Of a stretch of DNA of 32,326 nucleotides, positions 8,606 through 18,200 are shown piece by piece. Numbering within the stretch: position 1 is the first letter of the stretch; each line of letters opens with the position of its first letter. This stretch comes from Marinagarivorans algicola. GTDB taxonomy: Bacteria > Pseudomonadota > Gammaproteobacteria > Pseudomonadales > Cellvibrionaceae. Location: assembly GCF_001292705.1 (NCBI RefSeq), contig NZ_LGAK01000060.1:1-32326 (forward strand). The letters run 5' to 3'. The notes under the pieces are model-generated. The model was not told the origin of the DNA, made no database searches, and saw only the letters and a program-made list of their open reading frames with translations. A program made the translations under genes and the position numbers.

Positions 8606-11600
8606 TGTAGTGACTCCTGATGCGAAGGTGCTTTATCGCCTGAGGTGAGGGCTTCAACGGTATAGTCGCGGCCTTCTATTTTACGCATTAATACATAAAA
8701 AACCGGTGTGAAAAACAAGCCAAAAAAGGTCACGCCGAGCATGCCCGAAAATACAGCAATACCCATAACACTACGCATCTCGGCGCCGGCACCGCTTGAA
8801 AAGACCATAGGAACTACACCCATAATAAAGGCAAAAGAGGTCATTAATATCGGTCGTAAACGCATACGACTTGCCGTCACAGCGGCCTCAAAGGTGGCGA
8901 TGCCTCGCTGTTCGAGTTCACGAGCAAACTCGACAATTAAAATAGCATTTTTACTGGCTAGCCCTGCCAGTACAAATAAACTAACTTGCGTAAAAATGTT
9001 ATTGTCGCCATTGGTTAACCAAACACCAAATAATGCAGACATAATTGATAGCGGTACAATCAACACAACGACAACCGGTAGCGCAAGGCTTTCGTATTGT
9101 GCTGCGAGTACTAAAAATACTAACAGTAAACACAGTGGCAAAATATAAATAGCGGTATTGCCAGCGAGCACTTCTTGGTAGGTAAGCTCAGTCCATTCAA
9201 ACACAATACCGCTTGGCAGTGTTTCGTTTAAAATCTCGGTAATGGCATCTTGCGCCTGCCCACTTGAGTAGCCCGGCGCTGCATTGCCGTTTAAATCAGC
9301 CGATAAATAACCATTGTAATGCGTTGCACTATCGGGGCCATAGCTTTCTTGCATGCTAACGACGGTACCCAAGGGCACCATATCGCCTTGTAAATTGCGT
9401 ACTTTTAAGGCTAGCGCATCGGCAGGGGTGTTGCGGTACTGTGCATCGGCTTGGGTGATAACCTGATAAGTACGACCGAATTGGTTGAAGTCATTAACAT
9501 ACAGTGAGCCTAAATAAATCTGCATCGTGTCAAAAATATCTTTGATATTTAAGCCGAGCTGTTTAGCTTTGGTGCGATCAAGGTCGGCATACAGCTGAGG
9601 CACATTAATTTTATAGTTAGAGTAAACACTGGCAAGCTCGGGGCGTGCCCAAGACTTTTGTTGCACTTGCTGCACAACCTCGGCCAGTTTCTCATACCCT
9701 AAACCACCACGATCTTCAATTTGTAATTTAAAGCCGCCAGTTGTACCGAGCCCTTGTACTGGTGGCGGCGGAAAAATCGCAATAAAGGCTTCTTCGATAC
9801 CGGCAAATTTCATTTGTAATTTCTGAGCAATAGCACCAGCTGATAGCGCTTCGCCATGGCGTTTAGCAAAGTCTTCTAGAGGAAAGAAGACCACCCCAGC
9901 GCTTGAGCTATTCATAAAACCATTAATGCTTAACCCTGGGAATTGCACAGCATTTTTAACGCCAGCTTCGGTGAGACCGATTTCACCCATTTCATTAATC
10001 ACCGCTTTAGTGCGTTCAAGCGTTGCACCGTCAGGCAATTGTGCAAAGGCAATTAAATATTGTTTATCTTGCGGCGGTACAAAGCCCTTAGGAATCACAT
10101 TAAATTCCATTACGGTTATCCCTAAGAATACGATATACAGCACTAAAGCAATACCTTTGCGTCCAAGTAAGCGACTGATGCTATTGGAATAGCCTTTTGA
10201 GCTGCGACTAAAAACGCGATTAAACCAGCCAAAAAAGCGTCCAAATAAGGTATCAATAACACGGGTTAGGCGGTCTTTAGGGGCGCTATGGCTTTTGAGT
10301 AATAATGCCGCTAATGCCGGGCTTAGCGTCAGTGAATTAATCGCTGAAATAACGGTTGATATAGCAATGGTTAAAGCGAATTGCTTATAAAATTGACCGG
10401 TTAAACCGCTGACAAATGCAATGGGTACAAATACGGCGACTAAGGTTAATGAGATGGCAATAATAGGCCCGCTGACTTCGCGCATGGCTTTATAGGTAGC
10501 CTCTTTGGGGGTTAGGCCGTCTTCGATATTGCGCTCTACGTTTTCGACAACAACAATGGCATCATCAACCACAATACCAATAGCTAATACCAAGCCAAAT
10601 AAAGATAAAGTGTTAATTGAGAATCCAAAAGCCCACATTAAGGCAAAAGTACCGACAATTGAAACAGGCACAGCCAGCAAGGGAATAATAGATGCGCGCC
10701 AGGTTTGTAAAAACACAATAACAACAATAATAACTAAAATTAAAGCTTCTAATAATGTTTTCACAACCGCTTTAATGGAATCTTTCACAAAAACGGTTGG
10801 GTCATACACAATATTATAATCGACGCTATCGGGGAAGCGCTCTTTGAGCTGCGCCATAGTCGCGCGTACATCGTTTGATATTTGAATGGCATTGGCGCCA
10901 GGGGCCTGAAAAATAGGCATGGCGACGGCGGGTTGCCCATCAAGCATAGAGCCTAGGCTGTATTCGGAGGCACTTAACTCTACTCGGGCGACGTCTTTTA
11001 AGCGGGTAATTTCACCGTCTTGGCCCGCTTGAATAATAATATCTTCAAATTCTTCGGGTGTGCTTAGACGGCCCTTGGCGTTAATAGGCATTTGCACATC
11101 TACGAGGTTGTTAATAGGCGCACCACCAATAACACCGGCAGCGGCTTGAATATTTTGCTCGCGAATGGCGCTAACGACATCGCTGGCAGTTAGGTTTTTT
11201 TCAGCAATTTTTTCAGGGTTTAGCCAAATGCGCATAGCGTAATCGCCCGAGCCAAATAGGCGCACTGTGCCAACCCCAGCAACCTTGGCTAATTCATCTT
11301 TAATATTAATTAAAGCGTAATTGCGTAAATACAAATCGTCATAGGTTTTGTCGGGTGAAATAAGATGCACAACCATGGTTAAGTCGGGCGAGCTTTTTAC
11401 AACGGTAACACCACTTTGGCGCGTGACATCGGGTAGGCGAGGCAGTGCCTGTGAGACGCGATTTTGCACCATTTGTTGTGCTAAATCGACGTCGGTGCCT
11501 ATTTTGAAGGTAACGGTAAGCGTTAGGCGGCCATCAGTGGTTGCCTGTGAGGCAAAGTACAGCATGTTCTCTGTGCCGGCGAGTTGCTCCTCTAAAGGGG

Positions 11601-11793
11601 TTGCGAGTGTTTCGGCAATCACTTTCGGGTTGGCGCCAGGGTATGAAGCGCTGACCACAACAGACGGCGGCGAGACTTCAGGATATTCTGAAATAGGTAA
11701 TTGAAACATGGCTAAACAGCCAGCAATAAATATTAGTAGCGAAATCACACCGGCAAAAATCGGTCGATCCACAAAAAATTTGGATATATTCAT
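8602..11793 (-). CDS. RND multidrug efflux pump, HAE1 family (MexF-like)
   Basis: 1063 aa, full length for the AcrB/MexB/MexF family. It is the proton-driven inner-membrane trimer that takes substrates from the periplasm or membrane. Visible hallmarks: the N-terminus MNISKFFVDRPIFAGV, QLPISEYPEV, the SYPGANP motif, TDLAQQMVQNRV-type porter sequence, the paired Asp410-Asp411 of TM4 (GIVVDDAIVVVENVER) and the TM10 lysine in GLASKNAILIVEFA, all needed for proton relay and all intact. Sequence along the first 300 residues resembles MexF more than AcrB/MexB in my judgement. It lies 79 bp after the adaptor gene and overlaps the channel gene by 4 bp. Substrates cannot be read from the sequence. Confidence 0.95.
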   Translation of the reverse strand: MNISKFFVDRPIFAGVISLLIFIAGCLAMFQLPISEYPEVSPPSVVVSASYPGANPKVIAETLATPLEEQLAGTENMLYFASQATTDGRLTLTVTFKIGTDVDLAQQMVQNRVSQALPRLPDVTRQSGVTVVKSSPDLTMVVHLISPDKTYDDLYLRNYALINIKDELAKVAGVGTVRLFGSGDYAMRIWLNPEKIAEKNLTASDVVSAIREQNIQAAAGVIGGAPINNLVDVQMPINAKGRLSTPEEFEDIIIQAGQDGEITRLKDVARVELSASEYSLGSMLDGQPAVAMPIFQAPGANAIQISNDVRATMAQLKERFPDSVDYNIVYDPTVFVKDSIKAVVKTLLEALILVIIVVIVFLQTWRASIIPLLAVPVSIVGTFALMWAFGFSINTLSLFGLVLAIGIVVDDAIVVVENVERNIEDGLTPKEATYKAMREVSGPIIAISLTLVAVFVPIAFVSGLTGQFYKQFALTIAISTVISAINSLTLSPALAALLLKSHSAPKDRLTRVIDTLFGRFFGWFNRVFSRSSKGYSNSISRLLGRKGIALVLYIVFLGITVMEFNVIPKGFVPPQDKQYLIAFAQLPDGATLERTKAVINEMGEIGLTEAGVKNAVQFPGLSINGFMNSSSAGVVFFPLEDFAKRHGEALSAGAIAQKLQMKFAGIEEAFIAIFPPPPVQGLGTTGGFKLQIEDRGGLGYEKLAEVVQQVQQKSWARPELASVYSNYKINVPQLYADLDRTKAKQLGLNIKDIFDTMQIYLGSLYVNDFNQFGRTYQVITQADAQYRNTPADALALKVRNLQGDMVPLGTVVSMQESYGPDSATHYNGYLSADLNGNAAPGYSSGQAQDAITEILNETLPSGIVFEWTELTYQEVLAGNTAIYILPLCLLLVFLVLAAQYESLALPVVVVLIVPLSIMSALFGVWLTNGDNNIFTQVSLFVLAGLASKNAILIVEFARELEQRGIATFEAAVTASRMRLRPILMTSFAFIMGVVPMVFSSGAGAEMRSVMGIAVFSGMLGVTFFGLFFTPVFYVLMRKIEGRDYTVEALTSGDKAPSHQESLQ

Positions 11794-11872
11794 AAAGAGC
11801 CCGCGAGCCTTGGCTTAAAAATAAAAAGACGAAAAATAGATGTTAAGTATTTGATACGAGGTGCTTGTGATA

Positions 11873-13036
11873 TTAGGGCGCTGTGGAAGCCTGTGTAATA
11901 TTGGCGGTTGTCACGTTGTTAGGCGTTACGGGTGTGTTGGGCCTAACGTGTGATAAACCATTGACAATAACAGTATCGCCAGCTTCTAAGCCCGATAAAA
12001 CAACGCGGTGTTGCTGGTAGTACTCACCGAGCGTGACTTCGCGATAGAGTGCAGTGTTCTTGTCATCGACCACCAAAACGAATTTTTTACTTTGATTAGT
12101 GCCAATAGCGCGAGTAGGAAGTAGTAAAACAGATTGCGTAGACTCAGAGCCTAAACGTACATTGGCAAACATGCCCGCAGTCAGTGCGCCATCGCTATTG
12201 TTAAATAATGCGCGTGCGCGAATCGTACCACTGGTGGCATCTAGTCGGTTATCAAACGAGGCAATATGACCTTTGTACACGACGTCATTATTATTGGTGA
12301 GCGTTAATTGGACAGGCATTGTTCGGGTGTCTTTGATATTGCGTATAAACTCAATGTAGGTGCCTTCATCAACATTAAATTCGGCATACATTGTGTCGGT
12401 GGCAACAATCTCGGTCATGATCGGTGCACTGGGGCCGGCCTCTACAACGTTACCTGGGGTGAGTTCAGCGCGGCTGACTCGGCCAGCAATAGGTGCTCGA
12501 ATATGCGCATACTCCAGATTGAGTTCAGCGTGACTAAGGGCCGCTTGCGCTTGTTTGATGTCGGCTTGGGCTACTTGTTGTGCGCTAAGGGCCGAGTCAT
12601 ACAGGCTTTGTGAAATAAGCTTATCGTCGACTAGTTTTTTAGAGCGGGCGAGTTCATCTTGAGCGAGTTTGGCGCGTGATTTGGCGATAGCAACACGCGC
12701 TTTGGCCTCGGCAACAGAGGCTTCATGCTGGCGTGGGTCAATAATAAAGAGCGGTTGATTTTTTTTGACCTGCTCGCCATCTTTAAATAAAACCTCTTGA
12801 ATTGTGCCGCCAACCAGTGGCCGGATAATAGCGCTTTGGACTGGGGCAATACGACCCGAAAATTTCACCCATGTACGAATGCCTTGCGGTTGCATCGTCA
12901 TCACATCCACCGTCGGTGGGGCAGGAGCGGCGGCGGCCTTTGGGATACAGTAAAGCGCTGTCATGACTAAAAGGGCAAGAGCGGCGAATTGGCGGAATGA
13001 TTGAGTAGAGCGAAGAGATAGCGCTAGGCTGGGCAT
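11873..13036 (-). CDS. RND efflux periplasmic adaptor (MexE-like membrane fusion protein)
   Basis: 387 aa from ATG 13036, which has CTGGAG 7 nt upstream; an upstream in-frame ATG at 13108 overlaps the promoter region and is unlikely. The N-terminus is a signal peptide ending near KAAAAPAPP. Then come the family modules: VKFSGRIAPVQSAIIRPLVGGTI and the biotinyl-lipoyl half-motif LFKDGEQVKKNQPLFIIDPR; an alpha-helical hairpin rich in Ala/Gln/Lys; the second lipoyl half with YAHIRAPIAGRVSRAELTPGNVVEAG; and a beta-barrel/membrane-proximal domain (FASFD, AGMFANVRLG, GLEAGDTVIVNGL). I see no lipobox cysteine. It couples the pump to the channel. First gene of the three-gene operon, driven by a promoter with a TetR-type operator. 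Confidence 0.93.
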   Translation of the reverse strand: MPSLALSLRSTQSFRQFAALALLVMTALYCIPKAAAAPAPPTVDVMTMQPQGIRTWVKFSGRIAPVQSAIIRPLVGGTIQEVLFKDGEQVKKNQPLFIIDPRQHEASVAEAKARVAIAKSRAKLAQDELARSKKLVDDKLISQSLYDSALSAQQVAQADIKQAQAALSHAELNLEYAHIRAPIAGRVSRAELTPGNVVEAGPSAPIMTEIVATDTMYAEFNVDEGTYIEFIRNIKDTRTMPVQLTLTNNNDVVYKGHIASFDNRLDATSGTIRARALFNNSDGALTAGMFANVRLGSESTQSVLLLPTRAIGTNQSKKFVLVVDDKNTALYREVTLGEYYQQHRVVLSGLEAGDTVIVNGLSHVRPNTPVTPNNVTTANITQASTAP

Positions 13037-13106
13037 GCTTGAACTCCAGGGTAAACAGCAAAAAATAAAATCAAATGTTTTAGGGGTGATGGGTCTTAGT
13101 GCGCGC

Positions 13107-13136
13107 ATGATACATACCGGTCGGTTTGTTGGTCAA
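13107..13136 (-). promoter_or_regulatory. Efflux operon promoter with TetR-type operator in the spacer
   Basis: On the minus strand a -35 TTGACC (13131-13136) and a -10 TATCAT (13107-13112) are 18 bp apart. The spacer is almost filled by the imperfect palindrome ACATACCGGTCGGTTTGT (13112-13129; 14 of 18 positions symmetric). A repressor bound there would block RNA polymerase. A related palindrome sits in the same place in the promoter of the divergent TetR gene. The leader to the adaptor start would be about 65 nt. Confidence 0.75.
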
Positions 13137-13557
13137 TAGACTTTTTGATGAACGGGTATATTTGTGCTCGATGGCGCGAGTTAAGTCGTAGTAATGCGGT
13201 ATCGGTAAGGCACAAAGATACTGCCCGTATCCTTAATGTAAGTTTGCAGGTGTTTAGCGAGGCATGGCGTCAATGTGTGAACGCTCTAAGGCTTGGGGTC
13301 CCTACGGATAAGCGGCATCGCTCGATAGCGAGTATATGAGGGTTTGTGGTTCTTAGCTCGGCTCTAGCCACCTTTTATGCCTATATTGGTGAGCTTGAGA
13401 AGAATATTTTTACGTTATAATGTTCTCACCAAGCGGTATTATGAATATAGCCTAGCGATCGCGTAGGGTGCAGCGGTGTACGCGGCGCAACCTTTCAGTT
13501 GGTAGGTGTGCTAATGATAAGTCCGCAGCAGACGTGCAGTTTAGACAAAAGCCTGTA
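13137..13557. other. Long divergent intergenic region, no gene seen
   Basis: Apart from the two operator-bearing promoters at its ends, nothing gene-like is supported. A 64-codon frame at 13145-13339 has no recognisable domain and an odd Arg/Ser-rich composition. The region is long for a pump/regulator divergent pair and may carry remnants of something lost. Confidence 0.45.
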
Positions 13558-13586
13558 TTGAAAAGCATACCGCAAGGTATCATAAT
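13558..13586 (+). promoter_or_regulatory. tetR promoter with autoregulatory operator in the spacer
   Basis: TTGAAA (13558-13563) and CATAAT (13581-13586) are separated by 17 bp. Within the spacer lies the palindrome ATACCGCAAGGTAT (13567-13580; perfect 5-bp arms, 4-bp centre). It shares 11 of 15 positions (CATACCGnnnGGTnT) with the pump-promoter operator at 13113-13127. The matching position in both promoters suggests one repressor controlling both. Confidence 0.7.
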
Positions 13587-13617
13587 ACTTACTTAGCCTT
13601 TGATGATAGAGACCCCC

Positions 13618-14238
13618 ATGCCACTAGATACACGCACCACCCTTTTAGAGACGGCTCTTGAGTTGATTTGGAGCAGTAATTATAACTCTGTTGGCGTCAA
13701 TGAAATGTGTAAGCGCGCAGGGGTGACTAAAGGCTGCTTTTACCATCATTTTGACTCTAAAGTTGAGCTGTTTTGTCAGGCGACTGAATACTATTGGGAA
13801 AAAATCAAACAAGAACTCGATGCCCTATTGTCACCGATTAATAGCCCCCTAGAGCAGCTTGAGCAGTGGATTGCGCTAATTTTTAGTAACAAAATTGGTG
13901 ACGATATTGAGCGTATGCCCGGCTGTGCCTTTTTTAATGCGGGTGCGCAAACAGGCTGTGGCGAGGCGCGTATCACCGAGACCTTGCAATTAATGATGGA
14001 GCGCGGCGCCAAATACAATTTAGCATTAGTGCGCAATTTAGAGTCGGGAGGCTATTTAACCCCAGTTGATGATGCTCCGCAAATTGCACGGCTCATGCAG
14101 CAATATATTCATGGCTTTATTAGTTACTCAGGGATTGCGCGTAATATGGAAAACGCCCGCAAAGATTTACCTGTGGGTATTTACCGCTTAATTGGTTTGA
14201 AAACACAGTACTGGCACAGCACCGATCGCTCTGCCTAA
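13618..14238 (+). CDS. TetR/AcrR-family transcriptional repressor of the efflux operon
   Basis: 206 aa from ATG 13618; in-frame upstream starts at 13600 (TTG) and 13603 (ATG) lack a ribosome-binding site, whereas AGAGA precedes 13618. The N-terminal helix-turn-helix is classic: LLETALELIWSSNYNSVGVNEMCKRAGVTKGCFYHHFDSKVELF. The ligand-binding C-terminal part contains FFNAGAQTGCGEARI, placing it with TetR_C-type regulators of the group whose DNA-binding end reads GVTKGxFYHHF. It is divergent from the RND operon, and both promoters hold a related palindrome, so it most likely represses the pump and itself until a ligand binds. The ligand is unknown. Confidence 0.92.
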   Translation: MPLDTRTTLLETALELIWSSNYNSVGVNEMCKRAGVTKGCFYHHFDSKVELFCQATEYYWEKIKQELDALLSPINSPLEQLEQWIALIFSNKIGDDIERMPGCAFFNAGAQTGCGEARITETLQLMMERGAKYNLALVRNLESGGYLTPVDDAPQIARLMQQYIHGFISYSGIARNMENARKDLPVGIYRLIGLKTQYWHSTDRSA

Positions 14239-14293
14239 TAAACACGCTCTAGATACAGCGCTATAAAACCAGCCCCACACAGCCAGTTCTATG

Positions 14294-14333
14294 AATATAG
14301 CCGTGTACAGGATCGGCTATTCGTGTACTTTTT
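14294..14333 (+). terminator. Possible terminator after the TetR gene
   Basis: Arms AATAtAGCCG (14294-14303) and CGGCTATT (14314-14321) can pair with one bulged T around a 10-nt loop. A five-T run follows 7 nt later, which is further than usual, so this is a weak candidate. Confidence 0.3.
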
Positions 14334-14425
14334 ATTGTTTGGCTGTCCATAGCAAGGTAATAGACTAGCGCGGTGCTAATGAGCGATGCCGGTTAGGCTG
14401 TATTTATTCATCGAGGGAATATTTC

Positions 14426-15049
14426 GTGCAAAACACAAAAATTAAAAAAATTACATTAGCCATTACCGGAGCCTCGGGTGCGCAGTATGGTTTACGTTTA
14501 TTGGAGTGTCTGTTGGCGCAAGGTTGCTATGTTGACTTGATGATATCGCGTGCAGCGCAAGTCGTTATCAATACCGAGACACATTACGCAATTCCCGATG
14601 AATTTGATGCGCAGTTGGCTTGGTTAAATGAGCACTTTGTGAATCGCGCTAGTAATACCGGCAAGGTAACACTCTATAGTCGCGAAGACTGGTTTTGCCC
14701 TGCCGCCAGCGGCTCGAGCGCAGCTAGCCAAATGGTAGTATGCCCTGCCAGTGGCGGCACATTGAGTGCAATAGCGCATGGCGCAAGCAATAATTTGATT
14801 GAGCGTGCTGGTGATGTTGCGCTAAAAGAGCGCAGGCAACTTATTTTAGTCCCGCGCGAGGCGCCTTATTCACAGGTGCACCTCGAAAATATGCTAAAGC
14901 TAACACAAATGGGAGCGGTTGTTATTCCTGCTAGCCCAGGGTTTTATCAAAACCCCAAAACCATAGACGATTTAATTGATTTTGTGGTGGCACGTATTTT
15001 GGATCAATTAAAATTAGAGCAAACACTGCTGCCTTTATGGGGTGCTTAA
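14426..15049 (+). CDS. ubiX: Flavin prenyltransferase UbiX
   Basis: 207 aa, normal length. UbiX makes the prenylated FMN cofactor that the decarboxylase UbiD needs in ubiquinone synthesis. Visible motifs are the N-terminal FMN-binding [15 protein letters not shown], the [10 protein letters not shown] segment with conserved Ser residues, [42 protein letters not shown], and the C-terminal [23 protein letters not shown]. The start is GTG with GAGGG 8 nt upstream. It appears to stand alone, downstream of the TetR gene and convergent with the sensor kinase; ubiD is not in the window. Confidence 0.95.
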   Translation: MQNTKIKKITLAITGASGAQYGLRLLECLLAQGCYVDLMISRAAQVVINTETHYAIPDEFDAQLAWLNEHFVNRASNTGKVTLYSREDWFCPAASGSSAASQMVVCPASGGTLSAIAHGASNNLIERAGDVALKERRQLILVPREAPYSQVHLENMLKLTQMGAVVIPASPGFYQNPKTIDDLIDFVVARILDQLKLEQTLLPLWGA

Positions 15050-15073
15050 GTGTTTGGTTGATAAGAATTAATT

Positions 15074-15259
15074 GTAATGATTCAGTTTGGCTGACCAATC
15101 TCACCTTATAGGTACTACTGGATTATATTTTGGGCATTTAATCGCCGGGCCTGCGGGTAGTAAGGGTTAGGCAGTACAGGGGCAAACTGCTGAAAGCGCT
15201 TATTATAGTGCTCTAGATAATGATTTATTAGCGCCTAATATCGGTGTCTGAATAGTTAC
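15074..15259. mobile_element. MITE-like intergenic element, copy B (186 bp)
   Basis: Left terminus GTAATGATTCAG (15074-15085) and right terminus CTGAATAGTTAC (15248-15259) are inverted repeats with 10 of 12 matches. Internal blocks shared with the other copies are TCACCTTATAGG, CTACTGGATTAT, TTTTGGGCATTTAA, GGGCCTGCGGG, AAAGCGCTTAT and AATGATTTATTAGCGCC...ATCGGTGTCTGAATAG. The flanking 8-mers (aattaatt / cattgaag) do not match, so no target duplication survives. It sits between ubiX and the 3' end of the sensor kinase gene. Confidence 0.7.
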
Positions 15260-15298
15260 CATTGAAGATAATTATTTGATTTTTATATATAACTTTTA

Positions 15299-18200
15299 TC
15301 ACTTTAATGCAGGGTTGTATACGGCTTCTGAGTTGACATTATTAGCTAAAGATCGTGCGTGTAAAAGCATAGTTAATTGCGCTTTTATTCTTGCCAGTAA
15401 CTCTTCTTTTTTAACAGGTTTACTTACAAAGTCATTACCGCCACTTAAAAAACCTTGGGTTAATTCGCTTTCGACATCTTTTGCGGTTAAAAATATGACA
15501 GGGAGTTCGTAGAGGGGGTGCTCTTTGCGTAAAATTTCGCAGGCTTCGTAGCCCGTCATTTTGGGCATCATAACATCTAATACCACTAAGTCTATTTCTG
15601 GGTGTTCGGCTATTTTCTGCAAGGCGGTTTCGCCATTATCGGCTTCTATGACATTGTAATCGTGTAATTTTAAAATGCCTTTAAGTACCATGCGATTCAC
15701 GGGATCATCATCTACGCTAAGAATAGTGAGTGGGCAACGTGTCTTTAAAGGTTGTACTTTAAGCTTGGATTTTGCAGTATTTTTATCGGATTTTTTATGA
15801 TGTACAGCACCCGATGACTGTTTATCGCTTCGAGTATCGAGAGTGTGTTTTTGAATATTGTTTTGCTGAGTATTGTTTTGATGAGTATTGTTTTGTAGGG
15901 TGCCTTGGGTGTTATGTTGAGAGTTGTCTTGCGAATTTTCTTGCGAATTGTTTAGAGTGTCGTCTAGGGTGCTACGCACAGAACCTTGCACCGTCACAAC
16001 TTTACTTTTACTCGCCGTAAAAATATCAGTAGGAGGAGGTACCTCAATTTTTTTATGTTTGTCACTTTGTGATAACGTTTTGCTGGTGGGCATTGTAAAA
16101 ATAAATGTTGTGCCTTTACCCGGTTGTGAAATGACATCCATTTTGCCGCCATGCAGTTCGACGAGTTGCTTGGTAATAGCAAGGCCCAGCCCCGTACCGC
16201 CGTGCTCGCGCGCATCGGTATGCTCTAATTGGCAAAAAGATTGAAAAATCGTTTTTAAATCTTCAGGAGCAATACCAATACCGGTATCTTTAACGCGAAT
16301 GGTAGTGGTGGCGTCATCTTGTTGAGCATTAATTTTTACGTAGCCTTGATCGCTGTATTTTATGGCGTTACCGATAAGATTGAACATGATTTGTTGTAAA
16401 CGATTTTCATCGGCTTCTACAGCATAAAATGGGTTGGGTATTTCATTTTGTAGCTTAATCGGTTTGTTATTTGTTAGCGGCGCTAATAGTGTAATGACGG
16501 TATCGGTTAAATAGCGTAAATCCACGGGTTGCAGTTTGAGCTCTATTTGCCGATCGGCCAATTTTGATAAATCTAAAATATCATTAATTAAATGAGATAA
16601 GCGCTTACCGCTAGAGACAATCATATTAAGTTGACTGATTTTTGCTGCCTCTAATTCATCGCAACAACTATCGCGTAAAGATTCGGCCAAGCCAATAATG
16701 CCATTTAAAGGCGTGCGCAATTCATGAGATGTATTGGCTAAAAAAGAATCCTTCATTTTATCAATTTTGACGAGCTGGGCATTGACTTCGCGCTCTTGCT
16801 GCAACTCCACTCGTTTGGCTTTTTGGCGGGTATAAGCCCAAATAAAAACAAATAAAACAAACATATAAACACTATAGGCCCACCAAGTTTGCCAATATGG
16901 GGCTTTAATTGTGATCTTAAGCTCGCTATTTGTCGTGCTCCATACACCGGCGGCATTGGCAGCTTTAACTTTAAGCGTATATTTACCTGGGCTAATGTTG
17001 GTGTAGTTGGCCGTGTGTTTGTTACCTACATCATTCCATTTTTTATCAAATCCTTCCAGTAAATAGGCGTATTGATTACGATTGGCAGAGCGGTAACTGA
17101 GTGCCGAAAAAGATACCGAAAAAACGCGCTGGCTATAGTCGAGCTCAATAGCATTGGTTTTGTAAATGGCATCTTTTAAAGGCGAGCCCTCGGCTAAGCC
17201 TGTGACACTTTCGTTAAATATTTTAAGGTCGGTAAAAACCGCTTGAGGTGGCGAAGTATGGGTGTTGATTTTATTTACATCAACAATACTTAGGCCCTCG
17301 GTTGAGCCTAAATATAAAAGACCGTCTTCATCAATATAGGTGGCGTCACGATTAAAATTGTTGCCGATTAAACCGTGGCTTTTTTGATAATGTTTAATAA
17401 GGTATTTAGCCTGAGAGTGTGGTCCGTGATTGCTTTGGCTGGGCATACTACCGCTAGCGGCATGTGTATTCAGTTCGATACTGACAACGCCTTTATCGGT
17501 GGTTGCCCAAACTTTACCATCAGGCGCCTGAACCATACTGGCAACATTACTCGAGGGTAGGCCGTCTTTGAGTGTAATATGGTTAAAATATTTGCGAGCC
17601 GGATCTAAAATACTAATACCGCCCCCTTGCGTACCCACCCACAGTTGCTTTTGAGTATCTTCTAATAAAGAAATGACGCGATTATTACTCAGTGTTTGGG
17701 GGTTGCTGGGGTCACTAAAGTAATGCTCGAAGGTTTGTGTGTCTTTATTGAATTTATTTAAGCCGTGCAATGTGCCGGCCCAAATAGCCCCAGAAGAGTC
17801 CTCGAGTAGTGTCCATACATGAGCGTTGGAAACGTGATGCGCGGTTGCAGGGTCGCTCGATACATAGTGTTTGAATTTGCCTGTTTTGGTCTCTAAAAAA
17901 TTTAAGCCACCGGTTTCGGTACCAATCCAAAGGTTTTTGTCTTTATCAATAAGTAAGCTCCAAATATAGGCGCTGTTAACGGTATTGGGGTTAGCAAGGT
18001 TGGCGGCATCGGGTAAAAATTGTGTAAAGGTGTTGCTTGACGTATCGAGCTTATGCAAGCCGCCAGACCAAGTGCCCACCCATAAATCGCCGTTTTGGGC
18101 TTCGGCAATAGAGAGTACCGCATTGGATTGTAAGTGACCGGCTTGACCAGGTTTTGCCGTATAGCGCCGACTTTGGTGGGTGTGGGTATTAAAGGCATTA

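Noticed and set aside
8708-11704. Plus-strand open frames opposite the RND pump
   Set aside because: They are antisense shadows of a clearly identified gene.
13145-13339. 64-codon open frame between the pump and tetR
   Set aside because: No ribosome-binding site or recognisable domain; composition is unlike neighbouring proteins.
13440-14302. 13-bp direct repeat TATGAATATAGCC on both sides of tetR
   Set aside because: Several 13-bp matches are expected by chance in 32 kb of this composition, and the flanks do not extend the similarity.
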